Shown here one piece after another: positions 16,646 to 26,361 of a DNA stretch of 64,000 nt; position 1 is the stretch's first letter; every line of letters begins with the position of its first letter. Where the stretch lies: the NCBI GenBank assembly GCA_027493875.1, contig JAOSJX010000027.1, positions 67,237 to 131,236 on the forward strand. Direction: 5' to 3'. The stretch is from Deltaproteobacteria bacterium (GTDB lineage Bacteria; Lernaellota; Lernaellaia; JACKCT01). The notes below the pieces were generated by a model that worked only from the letters and a program-made list of their open reading frames with translations, searched no databases and was not told where the DNA came from. Position numbers and translations under genes: made by a program.

Positions 16646-17029
16646 ATGAGCTACGTCGACGGATGGGTATTGGTCGTTCCCCAGGGTCAACTGAAAGCCT
16701 ACAAGAAAATGGCCAAAGAGGGCGGAAAAATGTGGAAACAATTCGGGGCGCTCGAGTATTTCGAATGCGCCGGGGATGATCTGGTCCCTGAAATGGGGGG
16801 TATGAAGCCTTCCCTGACTTTCCCGAAAATGACCCGGCTGAAGGAGGGCGAGACCGTCATTTTTGCGTTTGCCGTTTACAAGTCCAAGGCGCACCGAAAC
16901 CAGGTGAATGCAAAAGTGATGAAAGAAATGGCAAAGACTCCGGAAGGGCAAAAGGAGATGGCGATGCCTTTCGACATCAAGCGAACGGCCTGGGCGGGCT
17001 TTTCCACGATCGTGGAGGAAAGGCCATGA
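16646..17029 (+). CDS. DUF1428 family protein
   Basis: ATG 16646 (MSYVDGWVLVVPQGQLKAYK) follows an AAGGA site; upstream in-frame codons are not coding-like. The 127-residue product matches DUF1428, small cytoplasmic dimeric alpha/beta barrel (EthD/antibiotic-monooxygenase-like) proteins: GALEYFECAGDDLVPEMGGM, then TVIFAFAVYKSKAHRNQVNA and a terminal FDIKRTAWAGFSTIVEE. No catalytic residues are established for the family. Intact and probably a monocistronic unit. Confidence 0.9.
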   Translation: MSYVDGWVLVVPQGQLKAYKKMAKEGGKMWKQFGALEYFECAGDDLVPEMGGMKPSLTFPKMTRLKEGETVIFAFAVYKSKAHRNQVNAKVMKEMAKTPEGQKEMAMPFDIKRTAWAGFSTIVEERP

Positions 17030-17099
17030 GCAAAATGCATCCGGCCGTTCATCCGGCCCCGTCTTTCCGACGATCCGGTTTCCCCGGAGGGGACACGCT

Positions 17100-18395
17100 C
17101 TAACCCGGCAGCTCTTCCAACAACGTATCGAAGAATTTTTCCGCGACGGCGCGCGTGCCGGGCGTCGCGCCGACGGTGAGCGCCAGGGATCCGGCGTAGC
17201 CGGAAACGCCGGCGCCGAACAGCGGCGGCCGCATCCGCGGCGACCAGAGCCACGCGCGCGCGGCCGGTTCGTCGAAGCGGATTTGGCCGGGCTCGATGGC
17301 GCCCATGTTGGTGAGCGTGTTCATGGCGAGATGCTTCGACACCATGTTTTTCAGAAGCCACGCGAAAAACGCGCGCACGCGCGGATACGAGAGGTTTTTG
17401 ATCAGCGGATAGACGCCGAAATCGACGAGGCCGGGATGATCGGCCTTGCGCGCGCGGGAGCGTTCGGCGACGAGGGCCAGCGTCTCGTCGAAATTCGCGC
17501 CCAGCTTGTTCTCCAGGTGAATGTAATCGAACGCGGAGAGATTGCAGATGCCCTCGGCCGGGCGTCCGCCGCGGTACCATTTCCGGAAATCGACGGTGAT
17601 CTGAAGGCGCAGCGGGATTCCCGGTTTCCAACCGCCGACCCGGGCGAGGCCGCGGTAATACGCGGCCACGAGCATCTCGTTGACGGTGGCGCGGCGCGCG
17701 CGTCCGTAGCCGGCGATGCGCGCGACGCGGTCCGCGGGCAGGTGACGCACGACGTCCACGGGGTGTTCCGGCGCCGCGTCCCACGTCGGGAGACTCAACG
17801 GGCCCGGGCGGCGGCCGTGTTTCCATCCGTAACGAAGGGAGTTGAAGAAAACGCGAAAGCGCCCGCGCCACGAAAGTTGAGGCAGGCCTTGCTCGGACGC
17901 GCGCGATCCGGCGACGTTCGGTTCCGGCGCGAACGCGGGGTCGACGCCGAGCTTCGTGTAGATCTCCGACAGGCGCGCGGCGACTTCCTTGACCCCGCCG
18001 GCGTCGGCGGCGACGTGCGAGACCCGCAAAAGAAATTTGTCGCCGTCCGGCGCGCGCCAAAGGCATCCCTCGGCCTGCGGGCCGACCGCCGCGCTCACGT
18101 GTTTGTCGCGGAACGCCGCGAACGCCGCTTCGTCCGGCGCCTCGATGAAATTACCGCGTGCGCCGCGCGGGAGCCGTTCCCAGAACGGCGTCTTGCCGTC
18201 GAACACGGTCCGGCAGCCGAGCACCGGCTCCGCGTCGAGAAGAAGATCCATCGCGCGGGCCAGACGCGACGCGTCGAGGCGATGCGTGAACTCGGCCTCC
18301 AACCGGATCGACATCTCCCCGATATCGAGGTCTTCCCACGCCAGAAGAATGCGGTCCGCGAGGACGGTGGGTAATTGTGAAGGAATATCAGGCAT
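17100..18395 (-). CDS. Condensation/acyltransferase-like protein (AATase or WS-DGAT type fold)
   Basis: 431 residues, no signal peptide. The N-terminal part has LLRVSHVAADAGGVKEVAAR, a degenerate form of the HHxxxDG active-site motif of CoA-dependent acyltransferases (one His, Asp then Ala-Gly-Gly). Later segments AATVNEMLVAAYYRGLARVG-like (reads RATVNEMLVAAYYRGL) and LRLQITVDFRKWYRGG match the second half of the fold, and the DFRKW region is typical of alcohol acyltransferase-like proteins. The acyl donor and acceptor are unknown. It is the last gene of a three-gene operon, 11 bp after the 18407-19105 lipoprotein gene. Intact. Confidence 0.7.
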   Translation of the reverse strand: MPDIPSQLPTVLADRILLAWEDLDIGEMSIRLEAEFTHRLDASRLARAMDLLLDAEPVLGCRTVFDGKTPFWERLPRGARGNFIEAPDEAAFAAFRDKHVSAAVGPQAEGCLWRAPDGDKFLLRVSHVAADAGGVKEVAARLSEIYTKLGVDPAFAPEPNVAGSRASEQGLPQLSWRGRFRVFFNSLRYGWKHGRRPGPLSLPTWDAAPEHPVDVVRHLPADRVARIAGYGRARRATVNEMLVAAYYRGLARVGGWKPGIPLRLQITVDFRKWYRGGRPAEGICNLSAFDYIHLENKLGANFDETLALVAERSRARKADHPGLVDFGVYPLIKNLSYPRVRAFFAWLLKNMVSKHLAMNTLTNMGAIEPGQIRFDEPAARAWLWSPRMRPPLFGAGVSGYAGSLALTVGATPGTRAVAEKFFDTLLEELPG

Positions 18396-18406
18396 CGAAT
18401 CGTGGC

Positions 18407-19105
18407 TTACTGAATCGTAATCAGCGCCAGCCCGCCGTCTTCGTAACGTTCGCCGACCAGCCCTTCGCCGGGCGCGTAGATTTTCGTGACGGTCTCCTCG
18501 CCGGTTTCCTCCACCTCGATCGTTTCGGTGAAGTCGCCGACGGTGGTGGAGTAGACGCCGTCCGTCACGACGATTTTCGCGTTTTCGCCGGAGGTGGGCG
18601 GCGTCCCGACGCCGTAGAATATATCGTTCAGCTCGGGATCGCCGGGGAAGACGAGCACGGGGGCCGCGGCGTCCTCGCCGACTTTCCATGTTCCTTCAAA
18701 CCCGACGCTCGTGCCGTTTTCATACTGCTCCGCCCGGCGTCCGAATTGGTAGACGCCGCCGCTTTCGATTTGCTGCGCAAACCAGTGAAACGACACCTCG
18801 ACCCGTTTTTCATTGACGTAGCGATCGGCTTGGAGAACGGTGCATTCGACCCCCGCGACGTTTTCGGTGTCGGGAAGGACGGACGTGCGTATTTCGATGC
18901 CGTTGGCGCCGGAGGTGCCTTCGAAGGTTTTGTCGGTGCTTGGAATCAGCGGAAAATAATCGTTGTCGACGTCGGTTTGAAACGCATCGGCATCGAAGGC
19001 CGGTCCGTCGTCATCATCGTCGCCTTCCTCCCCGCCGCCGCAAGCGATCGCCGCGGAGAGAATCATCACCGCCAGAAAAATCCACCCGTCGGAACGCCTC
19101 GCCAT
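18407..19105 (-). CDS. Lipoprotein with short Asp tether, unknown function
   Basis: MARRSDGWIFLAVMILSAAI then ACGGG gives a lipobox and a tether GEEGDDDDDG. The 200-residue body begins DNDYFPLIPSTDKTFEGTSG and contains VECTVLQADRYVNEKRVEVS and KIYAPGEGLVGERYED, a beta-rich pattern similar to secreted proteins of unknown function that report on conversion of polymers. No catalytic motif is evident. Intact, 232 residues, located between the EEP-family gene (44 bp upstream) and the acyltransferase gene (11 bp downstream). Confidence 0.75.
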   Translation of the reverse strand: MARRSDGWIFLAVMILSAAIACGGGEEGDDDDDGPAFDADAFQTDVDNDYFPLIPSTDKTFEGTSGANGIEIRTSVLPDTENVAGVECTVLQADRYVNEKRVEVSFHWFAQQIESGGVYQFGRRAEQYENGTSVGFEGTWKVGEDAAAPVLVFPGDPELNDIFYGVGTPPTSGENAKIVVTDGVYSTTVGDFTETIEVEETGEETVTKIYAPGEGLVGERYEDGGLALITIQ

Positions 19106-19149
19106 CGCCGATCTCCATGAAAGTTGTTGGCCGAGCCAAGGAGGCTATC

Positions 19150-20208
19150 TTACGGTTCCGCGAAAAGCTCGCAATACAGGCCGATGTGGTCCGAGGCCCA
19201 GAGAAAGTCGCCGGGGGCCACCTCGAAGGGCTCTCCGAACGCGAGGACGCAGTCGAATGCGGGCTCGGGGTCGGCGCGCAGCCACAGGTAGTCGATGCGT
19301 TTGGCGGTGCGGTTGCCGGCTTCGCCCAGCGGCATGGTGTCGCTCGTGCAACCGCTTTGGTCGTCCGGCGGCGCGCAGACGAGCCCCGAGGCGTCGGCGA
19401 GATCGGTGAATCCGGCGTCGCGGAGCATTTGCGCCGGCGCTTCGGTGTCCCGCGAATTGAAATCTCCGGCGAGGATGACCGGGTTTCCGTCGCCGGCCGT
19501 TTCGCCGATGAAATCAAGCACGTTTTGCATTTCCGCGCGGGCCTGGGCGTCCTCGCCGGGGCCTTCGAGGTGCGCGTTGTAAAGATCGACCGGGCCGAAG
19601 GGCGAGGAAACGCGCACGTGCAGCACGGTCCGGAAGAGCCAGACGGGGCGGTTGGACGCGTCGCCGAGAACGCCGCGGGACGTCATCGTCAACCGGCCTT
19701 CCAGCAGGCCGCCGGCCGGGTCCGGCGGGAAGCCGAACACGTTGCCGAAAAAATGCGCGTATTCCGGAAGCGCGGCGGCGAGATGCGCGATGGTGTCCGG
19801 GTAGCCGAGAATCGGCGTGGCGAAAATTTCCTGGAGCATCACGGCGTCGGGTTCGAGCCGGAGAAGCTCGCTCGTCAGGATGTCGAGCCGCTCGGGGAAC
19901 CGGTCGAAATCGGGCGCGTCCGGGTCCTCGTCGCGGATGCCGTGGAGGGTGTTGAAGCTCAGGACGGTAAAGACCGTATCGTCGTCGTCCGCGTCGTCGT
20001 CGGGTTCCGTGTCATCGTCGTCATCCGCGTCGTCATCGGCCGCCGAATCGTCGTCGCTCATTTGCGTGTCGTCATCGCTTGCCGTGTCGTCGTCCGGCGC
20101 GCCGGCGTCGTCGTGATCATCGCCGCCGCCGCCGCAGCCGACCGTCGCCGCAAAGGCCGGTAAAAACACGAGAAATACAGCCAGTGGAAGCAACATTCCC
20201 GGTTTCAC
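19150..20208 (-). CDS. Endonuclease/exonuclease/phosphatase family lipoprotein, Asp-tethered
   Basis: GGAGA precedes GTG 20208; ATG 20196 is an alternative. The signal peptide MLLPLAVFLVFLPAFAATV ends at GCGGGG, followed by ~60 residues of tether (DDDTASDDDTQMSDDDSAAD and similar). The EEP domain shows LSFNTLHGIRDED, MLQEIFA, NAHLEGPGEDAQARAEMQ, ILAGDFNSRDTEAP, RIDYLWLR and WASDHIGLY, the full set of metal and catalytic residues (N, E, D, N, H). It is a predicted Mg-dependent phosphodiesterase acting outside the inner membrane; a nuclease, sphingomyelinase or lipid phosphatase are all possible. First gene of a three-gene operon. Confidence 0.9.
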   Translation of the reverse strand: MKPGMLLPLAVFLVFLPAFAATVGCGGGGDDHDDAGAPDDDTASDDDTQMSDDDSAADDDADDDDDTEPDDDADDDDTVFTVLSFNTLHGIRDEDPDAPDFDRFPERLDILTSELLRLEPDAVMLQEIFATPILGYPDTIAHLAAALPEYAHFFGNVFGFPPDPAGGLLEGRLTMTSRGVLGDASNRPVWLFRTVLHVRVSSPFGPVDLYNAHLEGPGEDAQARAEMQNVLDFIGETAGDGNPVILAGDFNSRDTEAPAQMLRDAGFTDLADASGLVCAPPDDQSGCTSDTMPLGEAGNRTAKRIDYLWLRADPEPAFDCVLAFGEPFEVAPGDFLWASDHIGLYCELFAEP

Positions 20209-20221
20209 GTGGTCTCCGAGG

Positions 20222-20253
20222 AAAAAAAAGAGCGCGGCCGAGGCCACGCTCTC
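20222..20253 (-). terminator. Rho-independent terminator of the beta-helix operon
   Basis: On the minus strand GAGCGTGGCC pairs with GGCCGCGCTC (one G-U), followed by eight T. It lies 20 bp after the stop of the gene ending at 20273 and just before the next gene's start, separating the two transcription units. Confidence 0.9.
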
Positions 20254-20272
20254 ATTGTTCCCGAAGATGTTT

Positions 20273-22429
20273 TCAAGGTCCAGGGACGAACTCGTCGGCG
20301 CCCTTGTCCCAGGTGGAGCCGTTGGGACGGACGTCGCCTTCGAAATCCTCCCAGAAGAAGCTCGACCCGGGTCCGCCGTAATACAGGAAGGGGTTGGTTC
20401 CCGAATCGATCATCGCGCTGGCGGAGGCGAGACGGTAATTGTTGCCGCCGGGGTTCACGAAACCCGGATTCGCGCTGGTGTTCGCCATGGCATCGTCGCA
20501 GTTGTACCACGCGCAATCGTTGACGTCGGAAATTTGATCGTAACAGGTCGGGCCGTCGGTTTCGTAGACCAGGCAGTCGTCCGCCCGGAGGTTGTTGTTA
20601 TACAGACGCACGGCGCCCGTGCCAGCGCTCCCCGCTTCGATGAAGGCCCAGGAATTTCCGGTGTTGGAGGAGCCGGTTTCGACGATGTTGTTGACGAGGG
20701 CCGCCCCGGCGGAACCGACGTGGATGATGCCGTAGTTATGCGATTCGGCCGTGCCCGTGACGATGGTGTTATTGACGACCACCCCGCTGTTGTAGCTCAG
20801 CGTCAGATACAAGCCGACCTCGACGCCGTTTCCGACGTCTTCGATCTCGACGACGTTGTTGGAAACCACCCACGAAGGCCCCGGTACGACCGGGAAGATC
20901 CCCCACGCGTAATTATATCCGCTGACGTCCGTGACGGTGTTGGCGTTGAGATAGAGCCCGTTCCCGGCCGTCGTGAAAATCCCGGCCGCGCCGCCGTCGG
21001 TCGACGTGATGCCGTCGAACCGGTTTCCTTCCATCCAGATGTTGCCGAGGGTGATGAACGCGCCCCAGGCCGGGCCGGTGCCCGACTCGACGCCGGTGAC
21101 CTCGTTGTTCACCAGATCGACGGGCCCGTTCGACGCGGAGGTCACGAAGATACCCCACGAGTTCGTCGCGCCGGGCGCCATGTTGATGACGTTGTTTTCA
21201 GCGCGGTAGTCGCCCAACGCCGTTTCGAAAAGACCGCTCGTTCCCGCACCCGTCGTTTCGGTCACATTCAAAATATTGTTGTAGTACGACGAGTTGAAGT
21301 TTACGCCGTAGACGGCGAAGTTCGAATTGGTCGTATCCGTACCCGACGAGATGACGTTATTCGCGACGAACAAGTTCTCGAGCGTCACGGTCAGCAGGCC
21401 AAAGGAGGTGTTGGTATTGGTGTCGCCGCCGTTGAATTCGTTGTTGGAAAGGAGCGCGGCCGACCCCGGCGAGCCGATGAGGTACGCGCCGGCGCTTGAC
21501 GCGATGCCGTCCTTGCCGTTGAGCACGAGGCCGTCGACGACAACCGGCCCGGACAAGATGCCCGTCAGGCCGTGGTCGGTCTGGCCGGTGATGGTCGTCA
21601 CGTGGAAATCCACGGCACGGGTCCAGGCGGCCGCTTCGTAGCCGCCGTAGAGCGAGGCGGTCGCGAGGAGCACGTCTTCGTCGTAGTTGCCCTCCGCGAT
21701 ATAAACATTGAGGCCGCCGTCGACGGTTTCGGCCGCGTCGACGCCTTTTTGAATCGTCTCGAAGGGCGCGGCCTTGGTGCCGGCGTTGCCGTCGTCACCG
21801 TCGGTCCCGTCGACGAAATAGCCGTTGGAATCCTGGGCGGTATAGTCCTCGTCATCGCAATCCTGGTCGATGCCGTCATCGGGGATATCGATGCCGTCGG
21901 GGTTGACCATCGGGTCGGTGTCGTCGCAGTCGGTGGGTTCGTCGTAGTAACCGAGAGGCAGCGAGGGCGCGCAGATTTCGCGTTCGGTGCCGGGGTAATA
22001 ATCCCGTCGGCATCGATGTAGCCGGTCAGAAAGTCCCAAGCGTCCGGGTCGCCGTCGTTGCAGTCCGGTCCCTGCGTTTCGGTTAGGCGTCGCAGCCGGC
22101 GAAAGAGCCGTCCTCGTCGGCGTCCTCGCAGGTGTCGCAGGAATCCCAGTTGTCGACGTCGGCGTCGTTGCAGTCCGTTCCGCCCGCACAGTCGGTGCCG
22201 CGGCCGTCGCCGTCCTCGTCGACGCATTGGGGGTGACGTCGTCGTCATCGTCGTCGTCGACGTCGTCGTCATCATCATCGTCATCGGCGTCGTCGTCGGG
22301 CGCGGTGTCGTCGTCGTCCCCGCCGCCGGAATCGTCGTCGTCATCGTCGCCGCAGCCGCAGCCGACGGCGCCGAACAGCGCCAGGGCCAGCATGGCCGTC
22401 ACGAGTGCGAACCAGCTTCTTGTCATCAT
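20273..22429 (-). CDS. Beta-helix lipoprotein with MopE-like motifs, Asp-tethered (frameshifts)
   Basis: Two adjacent ATGs at 22429 and 22426 follow GGGAGG. The signal peptide ends GAVGC|GCG, then DDDDDDSGGGDDDD and a tether of mostly Asp. The next ~90 codons are frameshifted (Arg/Thr/Pro nonsense). The alternative frames give a Cys/Asp-rich region with DCNDGDPDAWDFLTGYIDAD, leading into TDCDDTDPMVNPDGIDIPDD and GIDQDCDDEDY, the MopE-like putative metal-binding repeat. From about residue 200 a right-handed parallel beta-helix follows (repeated LVNNxV, VANNVIS, YNNILN and LVNNEVTG units). It is a surface or outer-membrane protein and close paralogue of the upstream gene. Confidence 0.85.
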   Translation of the reverse strand: MMTRSWFALVTAMLALALFGAVGCGCGDDDDDDSGGGDDDDTAPDDDADDDDDDDDVDDDDDDDVTPNASTRTATAAAPTVRAERTATTPTSTTGIPATPARTPTRTALSPAATPNRNAGTGLQRRRPGRLGLSDRLHRCRRDYYPGTEREICAPSLPLGYYDEPTDCDDTDPMVNPDGIDIPDDGIDQDCDDEDYTAQDSNGYFVDGTDGDDGNAGTKAAPFETIQKGVDAAETVDGGLNVYIAEGNYDEDVLLATASLYGGYEAAAWTRAVDFHVTTITGQTDHGLTGILSGPVVVDGLVLNGKDGIASSAGAYLIGSPGSAALLSNNEFNGGDTNTNTSFGLLTVTLENLFVANNVISSGTDTTNSNFAVYGVNFNSSYYNNILNVTETTGAGTSGLFETALGDYRAENNVINMAPGATNSWGIFVTSASNGPVDLVNNEVTGVESGTGPAWGAFITLGNIWMEGNRFDGITSTDGGAAGIFTTAGNGLYLNANTVTDVSGYNYAWGIFPVVPGPSWVVSNNVVEIEDVGNGVEVGLYLTLSYNSGVVVNNTIVTGTAESHNYGIIHVGSAGAALVNNIVETGSSNTGNSWAFIEAGSAGTGAVRLYNNNLRADDCLVYETDGPTCYDQISDVNDCAWYNCDDAMANTSANPGFVNPGGNNYRLASASAMIDSGTNPFLYYGGPGSSFFWEDFEGDVRPNGSTWDKGADEFVPGP

Positions 22430-22448
22430 CCTTTATATCCTCCCACGT

Positions 22449-24642
22449 TTAGGGGGCGGGGACGAATTCGTCCGCTCCGATATCCCAGCCTTCGCCGCGC
22501 GGACGCACGTCCTGTTCAAAATCAAACCAGAAGAAATCGGAGAACGGCCCATCATAGAGGATGAACGGATTGACCCCGGCGTCGATCAGGGCGCTCGCCG
22601 CGGTCAGATGGTAGTCGCCGGCTCCGGGGTTGGCCAAACCGTGCGGCACGGTCATGTTGCCGTCCGCGGTTCCGCAGTTATACCAATCGCCGTCGTTGAC
22701 ATCGCCGATCGCGTCGAGGCAGTCGGTCGCGTCGGAATCATAAAGCAGGCACCCGGTGGTGGCGCCGAGGTCGGCGCGGAAATTGTTGTTGTAGAACCGC
22801 AATTCGGAGAAATCCGCCCCGGAATCCTCGACGAATGCGATGGATGCGGCCGTGCCGCCGCCGCCGTCCACGATGTTGTTGATGAACCAGGTCGTCGGGT
22901 TCGGCGCGGCCGAGTAGGCATCGAACTGGACGCCGAACGAGGAGGCGGAGCCGGCCCCGGCGAGAAACGTATTGTTGGCGATGACGCCTCCGGGGCTCTC
23001 GTGCATGAACGCGGCGCCGAACGACGCGGCGGTCCCGTCGGCGCCGTCGAAGACGTTGTTGGACAAGAAAAACGGATTCGCGGATTCGAAGGACAAAACG
23101 CCGCCGTACGACGAGGTCGGCGACTCACCGCCGGCGGCGACGTTGGCGTCCAACACCGGCGTTCCTTCCCCGAGAAACACGAAACCGTAGGTGGACGTGG
23201 ACGTGCTCATGCCGCCGTCCAAGCGGTTATCGAAAAAGTGCGCCGCGCCGTGATATTGGACGAGGCCGTAGGTATTGCCGGTCGCGTCGCCCCCCGCGAT
23301 TTCGTTGCCGACGAACGTCGTTTCCAGGCCGGGACCCATCGAATAGGAATAGGCGCCGAAGCTGCCGGTCAATCCGGCTCCCGCGGCGATGATGTTGTTG
23401 GAAAACACCGCGGGACCGTAATTGAGGGTGAACACGCCGAACGAGCCCGACGCGGCCGCGCCGCCGGCCTCCACCTCGTTGTCGATCACGGTGAGCCCGT
23501 CGGTGAGGAAGCTTACGCGCCGTAGCTTTCGTCGACGTTCGCGTTGCGGCCGGCGATGTCGTTGCCCACGACGGTGATGTCGAGCGACTGATACGCGACC
23601 AGGCCGGCCGACATGTTGACGTTGTTGCCTCCGCGGAGCGTGTTGTTGCTGATGTGCACGTCGGCGGCGAAGCCGACGGCGAGCCCGGCGCACGCCGCGG
23701 GGATGGAACTTTTCCCGTTGATCACCAGTCCATCGACGACCACGGGATCGGTGTTCAGCGTCACCTGGAGGCCGTGCGTCGTCTGGCCGTTGACGGTGGT
23801 GACGTTGGCGTCCGGGTCGCGCGTCCATCCGGACGCCTCGTAGCCGCCGAAGAGCGACGCGCCGGTCGACGTGACGTCTTCGTTATAGGTGCCGGCGGCG
23901 ATGTAGACGTTGAGCCCGCCGTCCACGGCCTCCGCCTCGTCGACGCCTTTTTGGATCGTCGCGAAGGGCGCGGCCTTGGTGCCGGCGTCGCCGTCGTCGC
24001 CGCCCGCGCCGTCCACGAAGAATCCGTTGGAATCGTCGGCGAGCACATCGCCGTCGTCGCAATCCTGATCGATGCCGTCGTCGGGAATGTCGAGGCCGTC
24101 GGGATTGACCAGCGGGTCGGTGTCGTCGCAATCCGTGGCTTCCTCGTAGTAGCCGGAGGGGGAGCGCGTCGCCGGCGCAGACGTCTTTTTCCGTTCCGGG
24201 ATAGACGTCGCCGTCGGCGTCGACGTAGCCGGTCAAAAACTGCCAGACGGCCGGATCGCCGTCGTTGCAGTCGGGGCCCTGCGTTTCGCTGTAGTCGTCG
24301 CAGCCGGCGAAGGAGCCGTCTTCGTCGACATCCAGGCAATCGTCGCAAGAATCCCAGTTGTCGACGTCGGCGTCGTTGCAGTCGGGTCCGCCCGCGCAGT
24401 CCGTTCCATGGCCGTCGCCGTCCTCGTCGACGCACTGGGGGTGACGTCGTCGTCATCGTCGTCGGCGTCGTCGTCCGCGTCGTCGTCGAGATCGTCATCG
24501 TCGTCGTCCGCGGCGGTGTCGTCGTCGCCGCCCCGGAATCGTCGTCATCATCGTCATCACCGCAGCCGCAGCCGACGGCGCCGAGCGACATCAAAGAAAA
24601 AATAACGGCACAAACGATCCACCATGCGGATAGGCGTCGCAT
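22449..24642 (-). CDS. Beta-helix lipoprotein, tandem paralogue (several frameshifts)
   Basis: GGGAGGAAACGCG precedes ATG 24642. The signal peptide ends GAVGC|GCG and DDDDDDDSG, then frame changes are needed to follow the Asp tether and the MopE-like region (FLTGYVDADGDVYPGTEKDV; SNGFFVDGAGGDDGDAGTKA). The beta-helix starts with AAPFATIQKGVDEAEAVDGG and continues after another break near 23515 with GPAVFSNNIIAAGAG, FFLSNNVFDGADG and VIANNTFLAG. It ends GWDIGADEFVPAP, nearly the same as its neighbour's WDKGADEFVPGP. The two genes are 19 bp apart and are clearly a tandem duplication. Role unknown; possibly adhesion or binding of carbohydrate or metal. Confidence 0.85.
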
Positions 24643-24971
24643 CGCGTTTCCTCCCAGGGCCGGAAAAATTTCACTACGCTTGGTAACGCGCTATTCATAT
24701 CACGGATAGGTCAGCGTCGTTACGTAATACGTCTTACGCAATGAAGAGTTGTTTCTTAGGATGACGGTCCGGATGATGGATTTGCGATGCTCACGCGTTT
24801 TGGGAGGTAGGTCCATGGCGGTGAAACCGGTCCCGGAAGACTTCCACACCGTGCCCCCCTATTCCATGGCCGCCGGCGCGTCCAACAGGCATTTTCCAAG
24901 CACATCGTTTCCAGTATGGTGACGCGGTTCGGCTTCGCTCAGCGCGGGCCGACGGTCGCCTCTTGGAGCGA
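24643..24971. other. Intergenic region between divergent units
   Basis: This region must hold promoters for the beta-helix operon (leftward) and the protease operon (rightward). It is relatively AT-rich at 24665-24760 and contains TTACGTAA palindromic sequence near 24719. It also holds a variant of the interspersed TTCGxxxxGCTCAG repeat at 24925-24948. No gene is convincing. Confidence 0.5.
24925..24948. repeat. Interspersed short repeat variant
   Basis: GGTTCGGCTTCGCTCAGCGC resembles the complementary arm (CTGAGCGAAGCCGAA) of the short repeat at 235-258. It lies 24 bp upstream of the protease start. Confidence 0.45.
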
Positions 24972-26361
24972 ATGATGAAATCGACGCCTTGGCGCCGCGC
25001 CGCGCCGGTTCTTTTTCCTGGTCCTGGCCGTCGTCGCGCCGCCGCGTGAAAACGCGTTGGCCGTTTCCACGGAGGCGGCGGTTTTTCGGGGTAATGCGAT
25101 GGCGCCCGCCGCCCATGCCGTTCGCGCCTCGGCGCACGGCGCCGCCGTGGCGCCGGTTGCGTTGCCCGAGCACCTCGCCCCGCCGGCCGAGTCGGCCAAG
25201 CGCCGGTTGATCGGCCGGCACATCGCGCCGCCCACGCTTTCGGCCGCGCATTGGCAACGCATCGACACGCCCGACGGTCCCGCGTGGCGCGCGCTCGTCC
25301 GCGCCGACGGCGCCGCGTTTTTACGGCCGCGTTTCGAGGTGTTGCCGAATAACGTGACCTCCGTTTTCGTTTACGCGCCGGGCGAGGCGCCGATCGCCGT
25401 CTCACCGCGCCGCGACGCGCCGTTCTGGGGTCCGATCGTCGAAGGCGACCGTGCGTTTATTGAAGCGCAGACCATTGATGGCCGCCTCCCCGCGCTTCGA
25501 CTGGCCGGTCTTTCCTACGGCACCGTGCCGTTTTGGGTGCCGCAAAAAGAGCAAAGCTGCAACATCGAAACCTCCTGCCATCCCGAATGGGCGGACGAAG
25601 CGTCCGGCGTCGCGCTGATTACTTTCGAGGAGCACGGCAACACCTATCTGTGCACGGGGAGCCTCGTGACGGACATCTCCCACACCATGACGCCCTACTT
25701 CCTCACCGCGAATCACTGCCTGAGCGATCAGGCCGCCGCGGAATCGCTGGTCGCGTACTGGTACTACCAAACGCCCACGTGCGGCGGTTCGGTCCCGTCG
25801 CTGCAAAACGTTCCGCTCAGCGAAGGCGCGGATTTTCTCGCGGGCGGCGCGCTTTCCGATTACACCCTCATGCTCCTGCACGAGGCGCCCCCGACGGAAC
25901 GATCTTTTCTCGGGTGGAGCACCGACCCGCTGGCCGGCGGCGAGGAGATCACCGTCATCCACCACCCCGGCGGCGCGCACAAACGCATCACGTTCGGCAA
26001 TATGGTCAATGGTTTTGCGACGCACTGGACGGTTCGCTACTACGAAGGCTCCACCGAAGGCGGTTCGTCCGGTTCGCCGCTGTTCAACGCGGGCAAACAA
26101 ATCGTCGGCCAACTCACCGGCGGCTCCGCCGCGTGCTTCTTCATGTTCGGCTCGGACCGTTTCGGAAAATTCGCGCTGTCCTGGGATAACGGCCTCGCGG
26201 ACATTCTCGGCGTCGAGGTGACGACCACGACAACCGTCCCCGCGACGACAACGACGTCGACCATCCCCGATCCGGGCGACGATGACGATGCGACGGATGA
26301 CGACGCCGACGGCATGAGCGACGATGATGACGACGAGGACGACGGCGCGTGCTGCGGATAA
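24972..26361 (+). CDS. Trypsin-like serine protease 1 with Asp-rich CCG tail (one frameshift)
   Basis: GGAG precedes ATG 24972/24975. Removing one T from the T5 run at 25012-25016 gives MKSTPWRRAAPVLFLVLAVV, a signal peptide, joined to ENALAVSTEAAVFRG. After a ~130-residue prodomain, the protease domain has CNIETSCHPEW, YLCTGSLV, TANHC (His220 counted from codon 25057), SDYTLML (Asp268) and GGSSGSPLF (Ser338 as nucleophile). This is the lysyl-endopeptidase-like S1 pattern. The C-terminus is a Thr/Pro linker (TTTTTVPATTTTSTIPDPG), a poly-Asp segment, and the end DDGACCG. It is the first of three tandem homologues, and the next start overlaps its stop. Confidence 0.92.

Noticed and set aside
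17100..18689. 529-residue form of the acyltransferase starting upstream of 18395
   Set aside because: The extra N-terminal part is the complement-frame shadow of the preceding lipoprotein gene. ATG 18395 lies between the two genes.
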